Below are positions 55,681-64,000 of a DNA stretch of 64,000 nt, piece after piece. Source of the stretch: Bradyrhizobium murdochi (GTDB lineage: Bacteria > Pseudomonadota > Alphaproteobacteria > Rhizobiales > Xanthobacteraceae); contig NZ_AXAU01000008.1 of assembly GCF_000472965.1 (NCBI RefSeq), positions 186,001 through 250,000 of the forward strand. Direction: 5' to 3'. Positions within the stretch are counted from its first letter, which is position 1. Every line of letters starts with the position of its first letter. The position numbers and the translations under genes were made by a program. The notes under the pieces were generated by a model, which saw nothing but the letters and a program-made list of their open reading frames with translations, was not told the DNA's origin and did not search any database.

Positions 55681-58251
55681 TCACAAATTCCGTAACACGC
55701 TGGCCGGCTTTTGGTTCAGGGCCAACAACGTGCCGGCGAGCCCCAGCCCCACCGTGACAATCAGGGCGGCTGCGACCACCCCGGCCGCGCTGCCGGCCTG
55801 CCAGATGAAGCTGAGCGTCATCAGCCTGGTCACGATCAGCCACGCCGCGATCGAGCCCGCGATCACGCCGAATATGGCCGTCGCGAGGCCGATCATGAGG
55901 TACTCGAGCGCATAGGCCCCGAGCAGACGCACCCGGGTTGCGCCGAGCGTCTTGAGGATGACCGCGTCATAGACCCGGTGGCGATGGCCGGCGGCGAGCG
56001 CGCCGCCGAGCACCAGGATCGCCGAGATCAGCGTCACCGCGCTGGCGCCGCGGATGGCTAGCACGAGGTTGGTGACGACGGTGCCGACGGTCTCGAGCGC
56101 TTCGCGGACCCGAACGCTGGTCACCATCGGAAAGGCGTCCGCCACCTGCTTGATGATTCGGGCGTCGCCTGCGGGGTCGGGGTGGACCTCGGATAGGGTC
56201 GCGACATGACTGTGCGGCGCGCCCTTGAAGGCGTTGGGTGAGAACACCAGCACGAAATTGATGCCGAGCCCCTGCCAGTCGACGTTGCGCAGATTGCTGA
56301 TTTTGGCCGCGATGTCGCGGCCGAGTACGTTGACGACGATGTCGTCGCCGATCTTGAGCTTCAGCCCGTCGGCGATCTTCTTCTCCAGCGAGACCAGCGG
56401 CGGCCCTTTATAGTCCGCACTCCACCACTCGCCTTCGACCACCTTCGAGCCTTTTGGAACTTCGCCGGTATAGGTCAGGCCGCGGTCGCTCTGCAGCACC
56501 CATTCGGTATCCTGCGACGGCTTGAGTTCGTCCGCCTTGACGCCGCGGGCGGCAACGATGCGTCCGCGCAGCATCGGCACGTCGTCGACGGTAGATTGCG
56601 GCGCGATCTGCTTGAGGAAGGCGCCGAAGCGGTCGGCGTCGGCGGTCGGAATGTCGATGAAGTAGAACGAGGGCGCGCGCTCCGGCAGCGCGGCCAGGAA
56701 CTGCCGGCGCAGATTGCCGTCGATCTGGGTAATGGTGACGAGGACCGCGAGCCCAAGCCCGAGCGACATCACAACCGACGGCGTCAGCGCGCCGGGCCGG
56801 TAGATATTGGCGATTGCCAGCCGCAGCATGGTGATGCTGGACCGCGGCAGGCGCCGCGCCAGCGCCATCAGGCCGGCGGCGACGCCGCGCAACAGCGCAA
56901 ACACCGCAACCGAAGCGACGACGAACACGGCGGCGACCCGCTTGTCATAGGCCAGCCCGATCGCGACCGTGACCAGGAGTACGATCACCACGGCCATCAG
57001 CGCGAGATAGCTCCAGCGCGGTCGGTGCCATTCGCGGGCGACCTCTTCGCGGAACAATGCCGCGACCGGGACATCATGGACCCGGCCGAGCGGCCACAGC
57101 CCGAAGGCGAGCGCAGTGAGCAGGCCGTAGAGGAACGACAGCGCCAGCTCGTCGGCGTGCAGAGCAGGGATCACCGGCAGCGGCAGTAGCTTGCCGAACA
57201 GGCCGACGATGACAAACGGCAAGGCCGCGCCGGCGGCAAGCCCGATCATCGAGCCGATCCCGGCGAGCACGATCACCTGCGTCAGGTAGATGGTGAAGAC
57301 GTCGCGCCCGGTGGCGCCAAGCGCCTTGAACGATGCAATGACGTCGCGGCGGCGATCGATATGGCTCTTGACGGCGTTGGCGACGCCGACGCCGCCGACC
57401 AGTAGGGCCGCGAGGCCAACCAGCGTCAGGAATTGGGTGAAGCGGTTGATGGTGCGTTCGAGCTGCGGCGAGGCATTGTCGCGGCTGCGGATCCACCAGC
57501 CGGCTTCCGGCAAGGCACTTCGGGCGCTGCTGACCAACTGGGCAGCGGCGCGTTCGTCGGCCGCATTGTCCGGCAATTTTACCCGGTACATCCAGCGCAC
57601 CAGGCTGCCCGGCTGCAGCAATCCGCTGGCGCGCAGGCTCTGCTCGCTGACCAATACGCGCGGGCCCAGGCCGACATTGCCGGCGAGCTTGTCCGGCTCG
57701 GCGCCAACCACGCTGCGAATCTGGACCGTGGCGTTGCCGATGCCGATGCGGTCGCCGAGCTTGAGATCGAGCCGCGCCAGCAGGGTGGAATCGACCGCCG
57801 CGCCGAACGCGCCATCGCGTTCGGCCAGCAGATCCGACATCGGCATCTGGGGATCAAGCGTCAACTGTCCGAGCATCGGATAGTTGCCGTCGACCGCCTT
57901 GAGCTCGACCAGCGCCAGCTTGCCGTCGCTGGCGCGGGCCATCACCCGCAGCGCGGCCGCAACCGACACCTGGCCCCGCGCGCGCAGGAAGGCGAGTTCC
58001 TCCGGCTTGGCTTCGCGCTGGATCAGCGAGAATGCGACATCGCCGCCGAGCAATGTTCGGCCCTCGCGGGTCAGACCCTCGCTAAGGCTGGCCGCCACCG
58101 AGCCGACGCCGGCAATTGCCATGACGCCGAGCGCGATGCACGCGATGAAGACGTAAAAGCCACGCAGGCCGCCGCGCAATTCGCGAAGCGCGTAGCGCAG
58201 CGCCAGCGAGGATGCGCGGCTCTTGTAGACCGGTTCGGAAATCGCCGTCAT
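55681..58251 (-). CDS. ABC transporter permease, FtsX/MacB type (YbbP-like)
   Basis: 856 residues with about ten membrane helices in the layout of YbbP/LolC-like exporters: one N-terminal helix (FYVFIACIALGVMAIAGVGS), a periplasmic domain, an FtsX core (FLTLVGLAALLVGGVGVANAVKSHIDRRRDVIASFKALGATGRDVF) and a second core near the end (ILVLGGALAAGHRHRVYDAVILKTLGATRVRLLGAYALEYLMIGL). Its ATG overlaps the ATPase stop (ATGA). The neighbour TesA-like esterase gives the ybbAP-tesA arrangement known from E. coli. Confidence 0.94.
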   Translation of the reverse strand: MTAISEPVYKSRASSLALRYALRELRGGLRGFYVFIACIALGVMAIAGVGSVAASLSEGLTREGRTLLGGDVAFSLIQREAKPEELAFLRARGQVSVAAALRVMARASDGKLALVELKAVDGNYPMLGQLTLDPQMPMSDLLAERDGAFGAAVDSTLLARLDLKLGDRIGIGNATVQIRSVVGAEPDKLAGNVGLGPRVLVSEQSLRASGLLQPGSLVRWMYRVKLPDNAADERAAAQLVSSARSALPEAGWWIRSRDNASPQLERTINRFTQFLTLVGLAALLVGGVGVANAVKSHIDRRRDVIASFKALGATGRDVFTIYLTQVIVLAGIGSMIGLAAGAALPFVIVGLFGKLLPLPVIPALHADELALSFLYGLLTALAFGLWPLGRVHDVPVAALFREEVAREWHRPRWSYLALMAVVIVLLVTVAIGLAYDKRVAAVFVVASVAVFALLRGVAAGLMALARRLPRSSITMLRLAIANIYRPGALTPSVVMSLGLGLAVLVTITQIDGNLRRQFLAALPERAPSFYFIDIPTADADRFGAFLKQIAPQSTVDDVPMLRGRIVAARGVKADELKPSQDTEWVLQSDRGLTYTGEVPKGSKVVEGEWWSADYKGPPLVSLEKKIADGLKLKIGDDIVVNVLGRDIAAKISNLRNVDWQGLGINFVLVFSPNAFKGAPHSHVATLSEVHPDPAGDARIIKQVADAFPMVTSVRVREALETVGTVVTNLVLAIRGASAVTLISAILVLGGALAAGHRHRVYDAVILKTLGATRVRLLGAYALEYLMIGLATAIFGVIAGSIAAWLIVTRLMTLSFIWQAGSAAGVVAAALIVTVGLGLAGTLLALNQKPASVLRNL

Positions 58252-58961
58252 GAGTGCCCATCGATTCGGCCCGAGCGCAGCCGCACCACCCGGTCGCAGC
58301 GCTGCGCCAGCGAACTGTCGTGCGTCACCAGCACCAGCGTCATGCCGCGCTCGGCATGTTTGGTGAACAGCATGTCGACGATCTGCTTGCCGGTGGTTTC
58401 ATCGAGATTGCCGGTCGGCTCGTCTGCGACCAGAATGGCGGGATCAGGTGCCAGGGCGCGAGCCAGCGCCACGCGCTGCTGTTCGCCACCCGACAATTGA
58501 GTCGGGTAATGATGCAGGCGCTCGCCGAGGCCGACCGACGCCAATTCCTTCGCCGCGCGCTCCGCCGCGTCGGGACTACCGGCAAGCTCCAGCGGCACGG
58601 ACACGTTTTCCAGCGCCGTCATGGTCGGGATCAGGTGAAACGACTGGAACACGATGCCGACCTGGCGGCCGCGGAAGCGGGCCAGCGCATCCTCGTCGAG
58701 GGCATTGAACGGCGTGCCGTTGACTACCACCTCTCCGCTGTCAGGACGTTCCAACCCCGCCATCACCATCAGCAAGGTCGATTTGCCCGAACCTGACGGC
58801 CCGATCAGGCCGATCGCCTCGCCGGATGCCACACGAAGGCTGATATCTTTCAGGATATGAACGCGGGCGGCGCCTGTGCCGAGCGAGAGGTTGACGTTGG
58901 AGATGGAAATGGTGTCCGGCCCGACGCCGGTCAGTGAAGAGGGTTCGATGAGACTGTCCAT
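58248..58961 (-). CDS. ABC transporter ATP-binding protein (YbbA-like)
   Basis: 237 residues from the ATG at 58961. Walker A LIGPSGSGKSTLLMVMAGLERPDSGEVVV, signature LSGGEQQRVALARAL, Walker B ILVADEPTGNLDETTG, the pattern of LolD/MacB/YbbA ATPases. It pairs with the permease by a four-base overlap. The start lies 49 bases from the divergent esterase start. Confidence 0.95.
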   Translation of the reverse strand: MDSLIEPSSLTGVGPDTISISNVNLSLGTGAARVHILKDISLRVASGEAIGLIGPSGSGKSTLLMVMAGLERPDSGEVVVNGTPFNALDEDALARFRGRQVGIVFQSFHLIPTMTALENVSVPLELAGSPDAAERAAKELASVGLGERLHHYPTQLSGGEQQRVALARALAPDPAILVADEPTGNLDETTGKQIVDMLFTKHAERGMTLVLVTHDSSLAQRCDRVVRLRSGRIDGHS

Positions 58962-59010
58962 GGCTCGGTCATATGGCACTTCCACCGCTCGGGTCGAGGG
59001 CTTGAAACGG

Positions 59011-59670
59011 ATGTTTGCGCACATACGCGTGTTGATTGTGGCTTTGATGACGGCCGGGCCGGTTTTGGTCCAGACTCAAGCCCCGGCCACTGCATCCGAT
59101 AAACCGGTTAAAATGGTCGTCCTCGGTGATTCCTTGAGCGCTGGCCTCGGCCTGTCTGCGCCGGCGGCGTTCCCCGCCCGCCTGCAAAAAGCGTTAAGCG
59201 ACAAGGGGATAAAGGTCGATATGGTCAACGCCGGGGTGTCCGGCGATACCACATCCGGCGGCCGCGACCGGCTGGACTGGTCGATCCCGGAGGGAACCGA
59301 GGCGGTGATTCTCGAACTCGGCGCCAACGATGCGCTCCGCGGGATCGACCCGGCCGTCACCCGCGCGGCACTGAGCGATATCCTGGCCCGGCTGAAGGCG
59401 CGCAAGATCGCGGTTCTTTTGTGTGGCATGCTTGCGCCGCCCAATTACGGCAGCGAGTACGCCCAGCGCTTCAACGCGATCTATCCCGAGCTTGCCAAAT
59501 CCTTCGGCGTTCCGCTCTACCCGTTCTTCCTGGAAGGGGTTGCCGCCGAGGCCAAGCTCAACCAGGCCGACGGAATTCATCCGACCGCCGAGGGGGTCGA
59601 TATCATCGTCAAGAATATTCTGCCCATGGTTGAGGCATTTATCGGCACGATATCCGGGCAGCGGAGTTGA
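59011..59670 (+). CDS. TesA-like GDSL lysophospholipase/arylesterase
   Basis: 219 residues from the ATG at 59011 with a signal peptide (ending about APATASD). SGNH hydrolase blocks are all present: GDSLSAGLGL with Ser41, GVSGDTTSGG with the oxyanion Gly, GANDALRG with Asn106, and the catalytic DGIHPT with Asp187 and His190. Periplasmic thioesterase/lysophospholipase. Divergent from ybbAP homologues, a conserved neighbourhood. Confidence 0.94.
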   Translation: MFAHIRVLIVALMTAGPVLVQTQAPATASDKPVKMVVLGDSLSAGLGLSAPAAFPARLQKALSDKGIKVDMVNAGVSGDTTSGGRDRLDWSIPEGTEAVILELGANDALRGIDPAVTRAALSDILARLKARKIAVLLCGMLAPPNYGSEYAQRFNAIYPELAKSFGVPLYPFFLEGVAAEAKLNQADGIHPTAEGVDIIVKNILPMVEAFIGTISGQRS

Positions 59671-59850
59671 AAAAGCAGCAACGAATGAGGTTACCCCAAG
59701 GTTTTCCCGTAGCATTGCGGAGTGCGCGCCCCGCGTGCTTCGCAGAGTCACATAAGTCGGATAGAAAATAACTATCGGTGATTCGTCACCGGGCGCTGTT
59801 ACAGGACATGGTCCTTTTCAAGGTCATGCCCAAGCATCGGGAGTCATGCG

Positions 59851-60387
59851 ATGCCGCGTTTGTTTGCTGGACTGGAAATTCCGGCCGAGATCGGCCAGAG
59901 CCTTTCCAATTTGCGTGGCGGCCTTCCTGGCGCACGCTGGATCGATCCCGAAAATTATCACGTCACCTTGCGCTTCATCGGCGATATCGACGGCATGTCG
60001 GCGAATGAAATCGCCTCGATGCTGTTTCGGGTCAACCGCAAGCCGTTCGAGGTCAAGGTGCAGGGCCTGCAGAGCTTTGGCGGCAAGAAACCGCGCGCAG
60101 TGGTCGCTTCCGTCGAGCCGAGCAGGCCGCTGATCGAGCTGCAGGCCGAACTCGAACGGCTGATGCAGCGGCTTGGGCTCGATCCCGAGGGGCGCAAATT
60201 CATTCCCCATGTGACGCTGGCGCGGCTGCATGACGCCTCCAGCCAGGACGTTGCCGATTATCTCTCGGTGCGCGGCTATTTCCCGAGCCGCACGTTCTGG
60301 GCTTCGCGCTTCGTGTTGTTTTCCTCGCGCGCTTCCACCGGCGGTGGGCCTTATGTGGTCGAGGATTCCTATGCGCTGAGCGCGTGA
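59851..60387 (+). CDS. thpR: RNA 2',3'-cyclic phosphodiesterase
   Basis: 178 residues of the 2H phosphoesterase family with the two HxTx motifs H37-V-T-L and H120-V-T-L and the opening PRLFAGLEIPAEIGQSL. It opens 2',3'-cyclic phosphates on RNA ends (formerly called 2'-5' RNA ligase). Free-standing between tesA and zapE. Confidence 0.93.
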   Translation: MPRLFAGLEIPAEIGQSLSNLRGGLPGARWIDPENYHVTLRFIGDIDGMSANEIASMLFRVNRKPFEVKVQGLQSFGGKKPRAVVASVEPSRPLIELQAELERLMQRLGLDPEGRKFIPHVTLARLHDASSQDVADYLSVRGYFPSRTFWASRFVLFSSRASTGGGPYVVEDSYALSA

Positions 60388-60411
60388 GGGCAGACGCTGG
60401 CCGCCTTTCCG

Positions 60412-60520
60412 CTGTCATCATCCGCGAAAGCGAAAGCGGATGATCCGGTATACCAGAGACGCTTCGGATAGAACCGAGAAGCCACAGCGTACTGGATACG
60501 CGCTTTCGCGGGCATGACGG
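60412..60520. repeat. Composite palindrome between thpR and zapE
   Basis: Outer gctgtcat.../...atgacgg, hairpin tcatccgc-gaaagcgaaa-gcggatga, gtaccag-type tccggtata and gagaagccacagcgtactgg, ending gcgctttcgcgggcatgac. Modules match the element at 37183-37302 (cagtattcc...gagaagctgcggcgtactggatac). Confidence 0.8.
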
Positions 60521-60590
60521 GCTGTGTTTGCATACCCCCAGCACCAATTCACGGCTTGCAATTTTCGCACGCTTGAGGCCGAAAGGGGCC

Positions 60591-61775
60591 ATGCTGTCGA
60601 CTGACCCCACCTCGTTCCGCGCACACTATCAGGCCCTGGTTTCCTCCGGCGCGATCGAGGCCGATCCCGCGCAGGCGGAAGCTGCCGAGGCGTTTGCCGC
60701 ACTTGAGGAGCGGCTGTCGAGCTACAAGCCGGCGCGCAAGTTGAGCCTGCTCGGCCGATTGTTCGGCGACAAAAGCGAGCCGCCGCCGCGCGGGCTTTAC
60801 ATTCACGGCGAGGTCGGCCGCGGCAAGACCATGCTGATGGACCTGTTCTTTCAGCAGTGCCCGGTCCAGCGCAAGCGCCGCGCTCATTTCCACGAATTCA
60901 TGGCCGAGGCGCATGAGAAGATCTACGCCTATCGCCAGAATATCGCGCGCGGTGAAATCGAAGATAGCGACGTGATCGAGCTGACGGCCAACGCGATCTT
61001 CGACGAGGCGTGGCTGCTGTGCTTCGACGAATTCCACGTCACCGACATCGCCGATGCCATGATCCTGGGGCGGCTGTTCTCAAAACTGTTCGAACTCGGC
61101 ACCGTCGTGGTCGCGACTTCGAACGTCGCCCCCGAAGACCTCTACAAGGGTGGGCTCAACCGCGCGCTGTTCCTGCCGTTCATCTCGCAGATCGAAGACC
61201 GCATGGACGTGCTGCGGCTCGATGCCCGCACCGATTTCCGGCTGGAAAAACTGGCCGGCGTGAAGATGTGGCTGGTGCCGCCGGATGATGAAGCTGGCGC
61301 CGCGCTCGACCGCGCCTGGCGCAAGATGACCGGCAACGCGCCGTGCAAGCCGCGCGACATTGCGATCAAGGGCCGCGTCCTGCGGGTGCCCTGTTCGGCG
61401 CACGGCGTAGCGCGATTTTCCTTTGCCGATATCTGCGAAAAGCCGCTGGCCGTGTCAGACTATCTGCGGCTGGCGCACGATTATCACACCATCCTGATCG
61501 ATCGCATTCCAGTGATGGATTACGCCGAGCGCAACGCCGCCAAGCGCTTTATCTCGCTGATCGACACGCTCTATGACAATGCAGTGAAACTGATGGCGTC
61601 GGCCGAGGCCGATCCGGTGTCGCTGTATGTCGCTGCCGAGGGCGTTGAAGCCAACGAGTTCAAGCGGACCGCGTCGCGTCTGATCGAAATGAGTTCCGAA
61701 TCCTATTTGGCGCTCCCGCATGGCCGGAAGGATTCTGCGGCCAGCGGATCGAGCACCGGGCTGGTGGAGACGTAG
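60591..61775 (+). CDS. zapE: Cell division protein ZapE (AFG1-like ATPase)
   Basis: 394 residues from the ATG at 60591. AAA-type P-loop GEVGRGKTMLMDLFF (73-87), HFHEFMAEAHEKI, Walker B WLLCFDEFHVTDIADAMIL and TSNVAPEDLYKGGLNRALFLPFI, all typical of ZapE/AFG1. It regulates the Z-ring in E. coli, and AFG1 helps degrade mitochondrial complex IV subunits. Often located just before mdh in alphaproteobacteria, as here. Confidence 0.95.
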   Translation: MLSTDPTSFRAHYQALVSSGAIEADPAQAEAAEAFAALEERLSSYKPARKLSLLGRLFGDKSEPPPRGLYIHGEVGRGKTMLMDLFFQQCPVQRKRRAHFHEFMAEAHEKIYAYRQNIARGEIEDSDVIELTANAIFDEAWLLCFDEFHVTDIADAMILGRLFSKLFELGTVVVATSNVAPEDLYKGGLNRALFLPFISQIEDRMDVLRLDARTDFRLEKLAGVKMWLVPPDDEAGAALDRAWRKMTGNAPCKPRDIAIKGRVLRVPCSAHGVARFSFADICEKPLAVSDYLRLAHDYHTILIDRIPVMDYAERNAAKRFISLIDTLYDNAVKLMASAEADPVSLYVAAEGVEANEFKRTASRLIEMSSESYLALPHGRKDSAASGSSTGLVET

Positions 61776-61799
61776 TCTCTTCCGTCATTGGTCTTTCCC

Positions 61800-61883
61800 C
61801 GTCATTGCGAGGAGCAAAGCGACGAAGCAATCCATCTATCCCCGGGTGGAGAGGTGGATTGCTTCGCTTCGCTTGCAATGACG
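61800..61883. repeat. Inverted repeat element, family D long copy
   Basis: cgtcattgcgaggagcaaagcgacgaagcaatccatctatccc and the inverted gtggattgcttcgcttcgcttgcaatgacg. This common rhizobial palindrome lies between zapE and mdh. A truncated relative is at 35541. Confidence 0.9.
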
Positions 61884-61994
61884 GGGATGACGGTCGTGGC
61901 ATACCTGACCGAATTCAAGGCGCGGCCTTAGAATCGGGCATGCCCCGGCTTGAACCGGCCATTCGAAAGGGATAACCAGCCATCCGACTGATGA

Positions 61995-63002
<1,008 letters not shown>

Positions 63003-63011
63003 TTTTATTCG

Positions 63012-63043
63012 GCTTTCGCCCCTTGTTGGGGCGAAAGCTTTTT
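63012..63043 (+). terminator. Rho-independent terminator/attenuator between mdh and sucC
   Basis: Perfect 11-base stem gctttcgcccc (63012-63022) / ggggcgaaagc (63028-63038) with a ttgtt loop, then ttttt. It lies ten bases after mdh and about 90 before sucC, so sucC expression needs read-through or its own promoter. Confidence 0.92.
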
Positions 63044-63134
63044 CAGGGTTGCAGTAATATTGGTATATGGTATGCCAACTACCAATGCCGGTGAACTGTA
63101 GAACTCGCCGCTAGGGATTTTGGGGAGCGTCCAA

Positions 63135-64000
<866 letters not shown>

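Overview
The window looks like chromosome of a high-GC alphaproteobacterium of the Bradyrhizobium/Nitrobacteraceae type. I infer this from the codon bias, the gene neighbourhoods (ffh-rpsP-rimM-trmD-rplS followed by leuC; ccmABCDG beside acnA; mdh before sucC) and the many short palindromic intergenic repeats. The species cannot be fixed from the sequence alone. No tRNA, rRNA, CRISPR array, prophage or intact insertion sequence was seen. Both ends cut through genes: an SbmA/BacA-type ABC transporter at the left and sucC at the right.

Layout. 1-7.2 kb: partial ABC transporter, hybrid sensor kinase, sdhCDAB (succinate dehydrogenase) and a decayed LysR regulator. 7.2-12.5 kb: malonyl-CoA synthetase (matB) with a small DUF3658-like gene, a divergent SDR dehydrogenase, a secreted fasciclin protein, and a cytochrome b561/sulfite-oxidase-like pair. 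12.5-19.5 kb: a TRAP transporter (dctPQM order of transcription) and a two-gene unit of an enoyl-reductase-like protein and an unusual Rieske-helical fusion. 19.7-28.9 kb: MFS transporter, leuB, two uncharacterised secreted or anchored proteins, asd, beta-carbonic anhydrase, CitE-like lyase, DXD glycosyltransferase, leuD and a minimal zinc metallopeptidase. 29-31.2 kb: four small secreted proteins, three of them of extreme composition (His-rich, Tyr/Pro-rich, Gly/His-rich). 31.2-37.1 kb: leuC, then rplS, trmD, rimM, rpsP and ffh. 37.6-48.9 kb: MBL hydrolase, SIMPL and GyrI-like periplasmic proteins, dapF-mtaB, an RluA-type pseudouridine synthase with an odd repeated N-terminus, ftsY-yciB, a secreted helix-hairpin-helix protein, and ccmABCDG. 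49.2-64 kb: acnA, DUF1223, DUF2794, GNAT, BAX-inhibitor-like protein, a YbbAP-type ABC exporter divergent from a TesA-like esterase, thpR, zapE, mdh and sucC.

Functionally the window is mostly core metabolism: TCA cycle (sdh, acnA, mdh, sucC), leucine, lysine and threonine precursors (leuB, leuC, leuD, asd, dapF), cytochrome c maturation, protein targeting (ffh, ftsY) and translation or tRNA modification. The less ordinary material is the Rieske fusion unit, the cluster of low-complexity secreted proteins with helically spaced upstream direct repeats, and several families of modular palindromes, some sitting inside operons (sdhA/sdhB, rpsP/rimM, ffh/rpsP, ccmA/ccmB).
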